This document shows positions 33,706-43,100 of a DNA stretch of 64,000 nt, piece by piece. How positions within the stretch are numbered: position 1 is the stretch's first letter; each line of letters opens with the position of its first letter. The stretch comes from QZLE01 sp033852075 (GTDB lineage: Bacteria > Pseudomonadota > Gammaproteobacteria > QZLD01). The DNA lies in assembly GCA_033852075.1 (NCBI GenBank), contig JAWSVC010000020.1, positions 48,893-112,892 of the forward strand. Direction: 5' to 3'. A model generated the notes under the pieces. That model was not told where the DNA came from and did not search any database. It worked only from the letters and a program-made list of their open reading frames with translations. The position numbers and the translations under genes are program-made.

Positions 33706-36663
33706 ATGAAGACACAAATTTCACGAAACAGTTATCAGGAAGAGAAACAATATAGCGGTATATATCAGCAGCAGGGCAGAATGCTTACCGATGCAGATTG
33801 GAATGAGTTTGTTGATATCGTTAACGGAAGACTAAATCAATTAGCTCAAGCAGTAATTGGAACCGGTACCCCAAAAGATGATGGTTTGAAAATAGCCTCA
33901 CAAGGTACCAATTATAAGCTTCAGCCTGGAGCTGTAAGTATTAACGGTGAAATAGCTGAATTAAGATCGCCAAATGGTGATGATCAACCATTCGCTTTTG
34001 AGCAACAGTTAGATCTTCCTGGGTTAGATAAGCTTCCAAATAAAAGTGTAAATATATATGCAGACATATGGGATCGACCTGTTACCAGCCTTGAAGATGA
34101 AAAATTATTAGATCCTGCATTGTTTGGTGCGGATACATGTACCAGAACCCAAAGGATGGTGCAGATAAAATGCTCTGCACTTGCAACAGACCCAACATCT
34201 AGTGCCGTAAATCCAACCTCTGGTAACGCAAAATTAATTCTTAAAAACAGAACCGTAGATGTTGAAGGTGATACCTTTGATGTTGATACTCTGGCCACCA
34301 GTTCGGTGCAAAAATCAGGTAATTATATCTTCCGCCTGGAGGTGCACGAGATTAAAGGCAGCCCGACAAATCCAACCGAGATTACCTTTAAGTGGTCTTG
34401 TGAAAATGGTGCTGAAACTTATCAGATACTGGATGAGGATAAAAATGAAATTCCGGTGCCGCAGGATTTTGAAACAGGTGATTGGATATTTGAACACTAT
34501 AACGATATTTGCGAAAAGCACCTTGGGGTTCATCTGGATAGTGCGGTAAAACTTGATTTACAACATGGTGATCTGAAAACCAAAGTAGAGGCTGATTCAG
34601 CTAAAAGGTTTACTTATGTTAGACGTTGGGATGGTTGCTGTACCTTTGTTAAGGCTGGAAGCAGCTGGGCAATTAAAGATGATGACTATCCGGCAAAAGA
34701 CAGATTTGCTCCACTTAAAAAGAACAATAGTAAGAGTCATGGTAGTGTAAATATTTCTGCCAATAAGGCTACCTTGCACCTGCAAGATCATGAGATGCAG
34801 ATCGAACTTAAGAACAAAACATTTGTGGTTGGTGACTACTGGCAAATAGTTGTTCGTGATGGTTATGATGGTGGAATAATTCTTACTGATTCTGAAGATG
34901 GTATTGAGCCGCAAGGCATCAAACACAATTATCTTTTGATTGCCTCTATAGCCAGTAATGGCAAAATCAAAGCACTTTCCGATGAACAGAAAAGACAGCT
35001 TAACTTCCCAAGCCTAACCAATATTCAGGCGCAGGATGTATCCGTCGAAAACCTGTCTGCGGATATATTTGGAAGCGCAAAAAATGTCCAATATGCCTTT
35101 GAGTTTGTGCAAGATATTATTGGTGATATCAAAGAAGATGTTGCTACCCTGCATGCCGACAAGATACCGCTGCAAAGACCAGACAATGGTCTGACCGGGG
35201 TGCTGGCACCAGCCAGTATTAAATCGGTTCAGGATGCACTAAAGGCAATTAATAACAAACCATCCGGTGGCGGTGGTGGTACCGATTTTCTGCTGACTGT
35301 TGGTAAAGGTGGTCAATATTCAACAATCAAAGATGCGCTTAGAGATAATCTAAACGAAAAGTGTATCTGGATTTGTCTGCAGCCGGGTGTGCACAAGGTT
35401 CCGCAAAATCTAAAGGCAGATGGTTATACCAGTTTGCGTTTCTCCGGTAGCTCTTCTGCGGCAGTAACTGTGGAGATGGCAGCAGCACAAAATGATTTTG
35501 AGGCCGATGAACTGATTTTTGAAAATTTAAGCTTCAAACTCAAAGGTACCTCGCAGATCTTTATGCAAGGTATGAAAATCACAGCTCAGGGGTGTCTGTT
35601 CTCCAGAACAAATTCATCTGCAGCTGCTAAGCCAATGGTTGTGGTTGGCACAGCAAAGAACGAAACGCAGCTTTATTGGGAAAACAATACCATGACCTCC
35701 AGCTGGACCGAGATAGCAGCTACTCCGGCTATATTCAGTGCTGGGGTTAGAAGTAGAAGAAACATGAATGCGATCGCAGGTGAAATGGATGAGCTGCTTA
35801 AGATCGATTACGCCGATGAATCAAAAGAATATAAGAAGAAATTATCTGCAGTGGCCAAAAAGATCACTGCACTTCCAGCTGCAACAAGAACTAATTGGGT
35901 AAGATTAACTGCTGCTTCAACTATCAATAGCCTGCCAGATAGTGTTGATGCCTACGAAGTAAGTCACGTTGCTCTTGATGCAAGTGAAAGCATGTTAACT
36001 GCAAATAATTTCCGTATTCGCCGCGCCAGTGTATCCCCTAAAAATAACTTTAAGGCCTTTATCACTGCTGTTGGAAATGCATCTCCATCTGAAGTTGCAA
36101 TCAGAACATCACTGGATAGAGCGATTCGTGCAGTTAAAACCAAAAAGTTTGGTGCATGTCTGGGCTTATTTAATAACTATGTTGGTGGCTCGATTACCTC
36201 TACTGATATTAATGGGGATATCTGGTTAAATTCAGAAACCACAAGAGGCGTTAATATCCTTTCGCGCAAAAAACTGCTTACTGCAAGGCAAACTCTGAAG
36301 TCGTTTATCAGTGCCGGTGCTGATCTTAATATTACAAACTGTAAGATTATAAATATAAAAGGAATGGCGTCTTCATTATCTGTTCCTGCAACTGGTGTAA
36401 TCAAACAGGTTCTTCCTGCACACAACTGTTTGGCTCTTACCGATAATGTAATCCATGAAGAAGATAATGCAGTATTTGCGTTATATCTAACTATGAATAG
36501 TAATGTCTTTAGCACAGCAGGTACAGCTGAAGAAGTTGTTATGGTGCCAATTGTTGGTAACGGGATTTTTACCGGGAATATGGCACAAAGTCCTTACGCA
36601 GTAATAAGCACTAAGCTTATCAGAGGGGTTAAGGAAGCGGCTAACTTTTTGGTGTTTAAATAA
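33706..36663 (+). CDS. DUF6519-type protein, candidate eCIS fibre or receptor-binding protein
   Basis: The 985-residue product begins MKTQISRNSYQEEKQYSGIYQQQGRMLTDADWNEFVDIVNGRLNQLAQAVIGTGTPKDDGL, the typical start of the DUF6519 family found in eCIS and related loci. The central region is beta-rich. The C-terminal half has repeated short strands (ENLSFKLKGTSQIFMQGMKITAQGCLFS; NITNCKIINIKGMASSL; ALTDNVIHEEDNAVFALYLTMNSNVFS) that look like a right-handed beta-helix, as in phage tail fibres and spikes. Target recognition is inferred. Its ribosome site is weak. Confidence 0.8.
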   Translation: MKTQISRNSYQEEKQYSGIYQQQGRMLTDADWNEFVDIVNGRLNQLAQAVIGTGTPKDDGLKIASQGTNYKLQPGAVSINGEIAELRSPNGDDQPFAFEQQLDLPGLDKLPNKSVNIYADIWDRPVTSLEDEKLLDPALFGADTCTRTQRMVQIKCSALATDPTSSAVNPTSGNAKLILKNRTVDVEGDTFDVDTLATSSVQKSGNYIFRLEVHEIKGSPTNPTEITFKWSCENGAETYQILDEDKNEIPVPQDFETGDWIFEHYNDICEKHLGVHLDSAVKLDLQHGDLKTKVEADSAKRFTYVRRWDGCCTFVKAGSSWAIKDDDYPAKDRFAPLKKNNSKSHGSVNISANKATLHLQDHEMQIELKNKTFVVGDYWQIVVRDGYDGGIILTDSEDGIEPQGIKHNYLLIASIASNGKIKALSDEQKRQLNFPSLTNIQAQDVSVENLSADIFGSAKNVQYAFEFVQDIIGDIKEDVATLHADKIPLQRPDNGLTGVLAPASIKSVQDALKAINNKPSGGGGGTDFLLTVGKGGQYSTIKDALRDNLNEKCIWICLQPGVHKVPQNLKADGYTSLRFSGSSSAAVTVEMAAAQNDFEADELIFENLSFKLKGTSQIFMQGMKITAQGCLFSRTNSSAAAKPMVVVGTAKNETQLYWENNTMTSSWTEIAATPAIFSAGVRSRRNMNAIAGEMDELLKIDYADESKEYKKKLSAVAKKITALPAATRTNWVRLTAASTINSLPDSVDAYEVSHVALDASESMLTANNFRIRRASVSPKNNFKAFITAVGNASPSEVAIRTSLDRAIRAVKTKKFGACLGLFNNYVGGSITSTDINGDIWLNSETTRGVNILSRKKLLTARQTLKSFISAGADLNITNCKIINIKGMASSLSVPATGVIKQVLPAHNCLALTDNVIHEEDNAVFALYLTMNSNVFSTAGTAEEVVMVPIVGNGIFTGNMAQSPYAVISTKLIRGVKEAANFLVFK

Positions 36664-36862
36664 TTTGTCTGTTAATTAGAGTTTTTGATTTAAGTCTGCT
36701 GAGCGTAGTCGAAGTATAAATCAAAAACTCTATATTTTGGTTATAAAAAAACAAGGTGGTTTCGACTGCGCTCAACCGACTTATTTTAATTTTATGATTT
36801 CCCAAGATAGTAATGTGCCTACGCGGGAATGATTTAATAAAACGCATGAAAGCGGAAGCTAT
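36664..36862. repeat. family A repeat in the gap before the cargo gene
   Basis: TAGAGTTTTTGATTTA (36677-36692) and its exact reverse complement (36717-36732) flank the core variant CTGAGCGTAGTCGAAG (36699-36714). A diverged reverse core TTTCGACTGCGCTCAA lies near 36760-36775, and a family B fragment CTACGCGGGAATGA at about 36819-36832. Confidence 0.85.
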
Positions 36863-39112
36863 ATGAAAAAACGCGAAGCTGAAAAAACTGAATCATCGTC
36901 TCAATGCTCTGAAGGTGTTTGCCAGGAAAAAAATAGTGCAAACAGACAACAGCAGATCAAAGATATCCTTTACGCTTCTTCGGCAAAAGGAAAACTAAAG
37001 TTTGGTTCTAGTGATGATGTTACAGAAAGGCAGGCTGATTCTGCGGCAGCAGGTTTTGCGGTTGGTGATAATTCAGCACCGTTTAAAACTTCTTCAGTTA
37101 ATATTTCAGCCTCAGTAGATTTAGGAATTTCAGAAAAAGCATCTTCGTTACCAACTCAGCAAAAACAACAATATGAATCCTATTTTGGTCAGTCACTATC
37201 TGATGTAAAAATTCATACTGGTAGCGAATCAGCTTATGCCGCCGATGCGGTGAACGCCAAGGCATTTACTTTAGGTAACGATATCTATTTTGGACAAGGA
37301 CAGTATTCACCTAATACTGAGTCTGGTCAGGATATACTTACTCATGAAATTGCGCATACCATGCAGCAAGATTCAGGTAATACTCTGCGTAAGTGGAGTG
37401 GTCATGAACATAGACGTTATGGAAATATTGCGGGTAAAAAACTGGTTCAGAAAAAAGCAAAACTATTAGAGGGAGTTAAGAAAACTAATCCACAGGCAAA
37501 ACCTGGTGATACTGGGCTTGATTATGGCAATCAATTTTCTATCACCTTTAATCACGAAGAGCTAGATAGTAATGATGATACAGTTATTAAACCAACACAA
37601 AGGAGTCTAGGTTGGGCGACGGAGATGGCTGGAGATCATCGAGGGTCTGCAGTTTATCTGGATAAAAATAATTATGGGGCTTTAACTTATGTGCTGTTAG
37701 CTCAATCAAATTGGAGTCATTTTTTCCCGTTAGCTGAAAAAGAGTGGAAGGCTCATCATAGCAAAGCTATTGATTATGCAACACTTGCACATAGTAATTT
37801 AAAAGATAATAAATTAACAGATGCCAAAAAGAACATGCATACTGCATTGACTAACGAGGCATTTGGATTGCATTTTTTGCAGGATACATTTGCATCAGGG
37901 CACCAATATCCGCGTGCATTTGATGAGGTGTTTGATGGTTCATCAGGCAGGCCACAAACGTATCATGATATTTTATGTGATTTAAAAGGCGGTATAAATA
38001 TGCGCTATAGTCGCAATAAGTCTCATAAGTTTAGAGGCGATGATACCGGTACTGACAAAGATGCAGAGATAGTTGGAGGTGAAACCTTTAACTCAATAGC
38101 AGAGGTTTTTTGTGCAGCAGCTGGAATTAAGGCATCAGATGTGGGAGCTAAGACTCCAATGGCAAATCCTGGACCTGATATTCCAAAGATTATGAAGGAT
38201 CCTGTTGCAGGGCCAATTTGGTATGCAATGGAAACAGATTTGAAAAAGTTTACTGCTGGTGATGTAGATGAAGAAAACGTAAAGACATCATCCGGTATGG
38301 TAACTGCGAATCAGGCAGAGATTATGAATGCTTGGCGTGCAGCTCATAAGGATGATAAAGGAAAACAATTATCTACTGATGAAACATTGGCTTTGGGTAA
38401 AGATAATAATCCTGAGGCTCGTAAGTTTTATGAAGCAATACTGCATGATCCCGGATTTCTAAAAAGTAACACAGATGAAGCCATTCTTAAGTTTTTACGT
38501 GATAAAAAAGGTTATAACATCAGTAAGATATTAAACCTCAATTTGCCTTATAGTACGTTAAAACATGTTCTGAAATTACTGCTTAATAATCCGAATGATA
38601 GTTGGGATGGTTATTGTGTTGGCGATGACGAAGTAGCAGTTATTGGTATTTTATATTTTCAGACAGATGCTATGTTTCAAAAGCTAATTAAAGGCCTTGG
38701 GTACGATATATTTGATAACTCTATTCAAGGCACAAATTGGGATTTCTTTTTATATATGTGCACTCTTAAAGGTAACAAGTCAGATAATATTGGTGCCAAA
38801 TGGATTGCCAAGAAAAAAGAAGATGATGCAGCTCGTTGGCTAACTAGAATTAGAAGTTGGCATAGTATAGCAACAGAACCGGTTCCTTATAACAGGGTTC
38901 CAAAGCATCAATGGATTGGCGTAATTCGTGCGCTACTATCGGGTGATTGTGGTGACGATGATGAGGATTCGATTGTATATATTGTACGCAATATGGTTAA
39001 GGCAGGAGATGGAGCATATCTGGCATCAAAAATATCCAAAGATGAAATGGATAAGGGGGTAGACTGGAGTCAATGGGATACTCTCAAAGCGTTAATGAAG
39101 GATTATTGGTAA
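36863..39112 (+). CDS. DUF4157 (eCIS-core) cargo candidate with zinc-phospholipase-C-like region
   Basis: The 749-residue product starts with a polar, probably disordered tail (1-85). A DUF4157/eCIS-core domain follows (about 90-170) with LTHEIAHTMQQ; HEIAH (161-165) is a zinc-protease HExxH motif. DUF4157 is the domain most often found on eCIS-associated toxins. Downstream, residues 330-350 read NEAFGLHFLQDTFASGH: H337-x3-D341-x5-H347 equals the H-x3-D-x5-H zinc motif of bacterial phospholipase C / S1-P1-type enzymes. Further His and Asp residues lie nearby (H286, H298, H310, and H368 in YHDILCD). The C-terminal 300 residues match nothing I know. GGAAG precedes the ATG. It is best read as an injected or particle-bound effector; the catalytic activity is inferred. 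Confidence 0.8.
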   Translation: MKKREAEKTESSSQCSEGVCQEKNSANRQQQIKDILYASSAKGKLKFGSSDDVTERQADSAAAGFAVGDNSAPFKTSSVNISASVDLGISEKASSLPTQQKQQYESYFGQSLSDVKIHTGSESAYAADAVNAKAFTLGNDIYFGQGQYSPNTESGQDILTHEIAHTMQQDSGNTLRKWSGHEHRRYGNIAGKKLVQKKAKLLEGVKKTNPQAKPGDTGLDYGNQFSITFNHEELDSNDDTVIKPTQRSLGWATEMAGDHRGSAVYLDKNNYGALTYVLLAQSNWSHFFPLAEKEWKAHHSKAIDYATLAHSNLKDNKLTDAKKNMHTALTNEAFGLHFLQDTFASGHQYPRAFDEVFDGSSGRPQTYHDILCDLKGGINMRYSRNKSHKFRGDDTGTDKDAEIVGGETFNSIAEVFCAAAGIKASDVGAKTPMANPGPDIPKIMKDPVAGPIWYAMETDLKKFTAGDVDEENVKTSSGMVTANQAEIMNAWRAAHKDDKGKQLSTDETLALGKDNNPEARKFYEAILHDPGFLKSNTDEAILKFLRDKKGYNISKILNLNLPYSTLKHVLKLLLNNPNDSWDGYCVGDDEVAVIGILYFQTDAMFQKLIKGLGYDIFDNSIQGTNWDFFLYMCTLKGNKSDNIGAKWIAKKKEDDAARWLTRIRSWHSIATEPVPYNRVPKHQWIGVIRALLSGDCGDDDEDSIVYIVRNMVKAGDGAYLASKISKDEMDKGVDWSQWDTLKALMKDYW

Positions 39113-39142
39113 TTAAACGAATTTATATGAAAGGGATTGTTC

Positions 39143-39820
39143 ATGAAACAATACAGTTTTGAAAAGGTAGGTAAATCATCGCGGCGTAACCAGGAAGAGG
39201 CTCGGACTGACCTGCCGGTTATGAAACACAACCTGGGACTTGGGATTGATGATAAAAGGTTTGATGACGATCTGCTTGAATTAATTACTCAGGTACACCT
39301 GAATATCCTTTGGTATCAGAAGAAGATAATCAGAGAAACCAAAAAGAGACATTTCTTTTTTGCTGCGAGCGCGTTGTTGTTATTATTGCTCCCGGTTGCA
39401 ATTTTTGTTCTTGCGACCATTAATGGCAATTCAGCTTCAACAACTATAGCAACCCAGATATCGGCATTAATTGCCGGTCTTATTGCGTTTCAAAATGTAA
39501 TTAAAAGCTGGACCGACGTGCGCAGTGGGGTAGGGATATTTCATGAGGCATCGGCAAAACTGAAAAAGATATTGTTTGCCTTTGAGCATGAGTGGAGCAA
39601 CCGCATAAAACTGGCGCAGCAGCACAAGGAAAGCGGTTTTGAAGAGGATTTTCGTAATGTCATTAAACAGGTAATAGAACAGGCTATTGATATAGAAAAT
39701 CAGGAACGGGCAATATACTTTGAAAAAACCATGCTGCCATCCGGAGCCAATGTGTCGACTTCGTTAATTGATGCGGGTAAATCAGCTATAGGTGTGCGCA
39801 AAGAATTTGATAAAAAATAA
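39143..39820 (+). CDS. SLATT/DUF4231-like two-TM membrane protein
   Basis: The 225-residue product has two adjacent membrane helices (FFFAASALLLLLLPVAIFVLATI and a second around IATQISALIAGLIAFQNVI) between an N-terminal helical region and a C-terminal helical cytosolic region. This two-helix layout with long flanking helices is that of the SLATT/DUF4231 superfamily, members of which are proposed pore-formers in conflict systems. AAAGGGA lies 6 bases before the ATG at 39143; an upstream TTG is less likely. It follows the cargo gene by 30 bp, so it may be a second effector, an immunity or anchor protein, or unrelated. Confidence 0.65.
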   Translation: MKQYSFEKVGKSSRRNQEEARTDLPVMKHNLGLGIDDKRFDDDLLELITQVHLNILWYQKKIIRETKKRHFFFAASALLLLLLPVAIFVLATINGNSASTTIATQISALIAGLIAFQNVIKSWTDVRSGVGIFHEASAKLKKILFAFEHEWSNRIKLAQQHKESGFEEDFRNVIKQVIEQAIDIENQERAIYFEKTMLPSGANVSTSLIDAGKSAIGVRKEFDKK

Positions 39821-40159
39821 TACTGGAATGGACAGTTTTATAGCTGGGGGATGTAAGAACAAAAAAGTGGATGATTACAGTGCAACATGCGGTTTATAAA
39901 AATAAGCGAGATAATAAAACCGAAGCGTCAAATGTGGCTGAAGATAATAAACATTCTTTAGTTAAGGATAAAATCCTTTTTAGTTGAAATAATTCGCCTG
40001 TCAAAAATATAACAATAGAAATATAAATATAAAGAATATATTTTATTGATATAACTCACAAAATTAGTAATGAAATCTGATTTGTCCGTCTTAATTATCT
40101 ATAATTATGCTGATGGTGTATTACTACAGAATAATAAATTTCAGCATAATAATAACTAG
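39821..40159. other. intergenic region between the eCIS unit and the kinase
   Basis: This AT-rich stretch contains one possible 38-codon reading frame (39871-39987) and otherwise nothing I can name. It probably carries the kinase promoter. Confidence 0.5.
39871..39987 (+). CDS. possible small protein, very uncertain
   Basis: ATG at 39871 opens 38 codons (MITVQHAVYKNKRDNKTEAS...) ending TGA at 39985-39987. AAGTGG directly before the ATG is too close for a good ribosome site. The product is polar and basic, with no recognised domain. It could be a decayed gene end or chance. Confidence 0.2.
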   Translation: MITVQHAVYKNKRDNKTEASNVAEDNKHSLVKDKILFS

Positions 40160-43100
40160 ATGCAAAATACTCAAAATACCTCAGCAAAGGTAAAGGAATT
40201 AAGCAGTATCAATGGAATCATTGCCCACGGGGTCGATGAGTTTCAGATATTGCAGCAAGAAATTTCCCTTATCCATGACATAGCGCATGCAGAAACGCTT
40301 GAAGAAGTATTAAATCTTATTCTTAATGCACTTAATAAAAAATACGGGTTTAATATGTCGGCTGGTCAGATAGTCGATGAGGAAAACCAAGTATTAAAAT
40401 TTCTTACATTTTATACTACTGATGAAGTTGATGAAGAAATTAGAGAAAAGGTATCAGTCGATATTCCATTAGACCCTAATCTATCAGTTTCTGCTGCTGT
40501 TGCTTTAAACCAAAGGTGGGTTTATGCCAGTGCTGATAGAATTGACTCTTTAGATGATATACCGGAAATAGATCGTAATAGCCTAGAATTATTGGGTATT
40601 AAAGAAAACCTGATTCTGCCTGTTGTTGATGGAAATAAAACTATTGCTGTTATACACCTTGGCGCTATAAAAAAACGTCTTTATCTTACTAAAGAAAAAT
40701 GTCATGAGATTTATCGTTTTATTGGTGGACTGGCTCCTAATATCGTAATTATCAAAAATAAATTTGAACAGGAACATATAAAGAAAGAACAGCAAGAAAC
40801 TCTTAATATAATTCATCGGATTAGTCGAACTATAAATCTTGTTGAGATTTTGAATATTTTGGGTGAGGAAATTGCTAAACTAGAAAGTATTGATGGTTAT
40901 TCAATTAATTTATTAGATGCAGAGAAAAAAATTCTAACTTGTAACAAGGTTTCCCTTCCTGGAAATTTTAAGGCTATAGAGCGAACCTTTCATCATTTTA
41001 ATTATTCTCTTGGGCCAAAGGATGAAAATACCCCGGTAATTAGAGAGAAGCAGGTTGTATCTATCGATCCTGAAAATATTAGCCGCTTTTCCGAATCTGC
41101 AAGATCCAGATTTAAGGCCTGGCGTATGAAAAATATGGTTACAATTCCAATAACCAATATTGAAGATGTTAACGCAGAAGTTTTAGGGGCAATTACTGTT
41201 TTTAATAGCTCTGGAAAAATTTGCCGAAAATCGATTGATGTCCTTTGTAAAAAAATGGCGATGTTTTTTGATCCAATCGAAAATGCTCTTAAATATAGTA
41301 AATTAAAAGAAAAAGAGAAGATTGTTGAAACAGGGATTGATGAACGAGCAAAGTTTTTAAGTTTTGTTAATGAGGTTAATAATCTTAGTTCTGTTGACAA
41401 GATTTATGAAAAAATTTCAGAAGAGTTCTTAAGACGTTATCCATTTGATATGGTTGTAATCCTTATGGAAAAGGATGGATATCTACATGGTGTTTCGTCT
41501 TATACCAGAGAGGATAAATACAAACATAAAACACAGTTATGGAGCGCTATGCTCAAAGAACGCCCTTTTGAAGTTTCATATGAAGGTGGATCTTATTCAA
41601 TGTGTTATCTTAACGATCAGAATCTGTATTTTCCTGATGTGCCGCAAATTCAGAATTTACCTATGAATAGAAATGACAAGGAGATGCTTGAAGGAATAGG
41701 TAGTTTTAAATCCATAATACACTTACCTATTAATAAAGATAACAAGCCTATTGGTGTTATTTCAATTAGTAGTTTTGAATCTTTTGTAAGTCTTTCCAGG
41801 GAAGACATAAACTATCTTGAACTGCTGTCTTCATTTATCGGTACATCCATTGTAAACGCAGGCTTGTATTCTACTATTGCGGAACAAAAAGGAGAGATTG
41901 AACAAACTTTGTCGGAGCTGAAATCAACACAGGATAAGTTAGTTGAAACAGAAAAAAAGAAAAATGAAGCTTTAGTTATTGCTATGCAGGCTGCAGAAGC
42001 TTCAGCTGAAGCAAAAGGTTCATTTTTAGCCAATATGAGCCATGAGATACGTACTCCTATGAATGCCATTATTGGTCTTACCGAATTAGCTCTTCAGCGT
42101 GAAATGACACCCAAAATGCGTGATTACCTGAGCAAGATAAATACATCGTCTCAAACCCTTTTAGGTATCATAAATGATATTCTTGATTTCTCGAAGATTG
42201 AGGCTGGTAAACTTTCTATTGAGGAGACGGAGTTTAATATTTATGAGGTTATTGATCATATTTCAGATATTTTCTCTACAAGAATCGTAGATAAAAATAT
42301 CAGTATGATTATTAATCCAAGCCCTAAAATTCCAAGACATCTAATTGGAGATCCATTACGTTTAAGTCAGGTTTTAATTAATATTGTTAACAACGCTATC
42401 AAGTTTACTAATGAAGGTGAGATTCAGATTTCGATTGATATCAAATCATTCGAAAATGATACTGTTGTTTTAGAATTTCAGGTTGCAGATTCTGGTATAG
42501 GGATTCAGCCAGAGGTTCTTCCATTATTATTTACACCTTTTACTCAAGCGGATGGTTCAACTACAAGAAAGTTTGGAGGAACAGGGTTAGGTTTGAGTAT
42601 ATGTAAACATTTGGTTGAACTTATGAATGGTGAAATCAAAGTTGATAGTGTTTTAGGTAGTGGAAGTAAATTTACATTCACTGCTGAACTTAATGTATCA
42701 AATATTAGCTGTGTGGGGTTATATAATAGTCTTGATCTAATACCTGACGAAGTGACCAAGAAAAATATTCTCATAGCGGCAGATAACAGGCATGAATCAA
42801 ATTATCTTTTTGAAACGCTAAAAAATCACGGAATAAGATCAGAAAGAGTTAGCGATTTTCCATCGCTTGTGCATGAAATATCTAAAGACAATAAATATGA
42901 TTTACTAATGATTGACTCAAATCTTTTGGATCAATCTTTTTCGCAACGTCTTGCTGAACTAAGGTTGTCTTATTTAGGTAAAATAGTTCTTCTATCTCCG
43001 TTTGGTTATGATAATTCAATATCTAAAGAATCAATAAAAGAACTAAGCCATATAATTACCAAACCGATAAAGATATCTGATTTGATAAATAGTGTATGTA

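Noticed and set aside
16838..39820. Cluster as a prophage
   Set aside because: There are no capsid, portal, terminase, lysis, replication or integrase genes; the AAA+ ATPase, DUF4255, DUF6519 and DUF4157 genes fit an eCIS.
16838..39820. Cluster as a type VI secretion system
   Set aside because: There are no TssJ, TssL, TssM or ClpV genes; the ATPase is of the Afp15 type.
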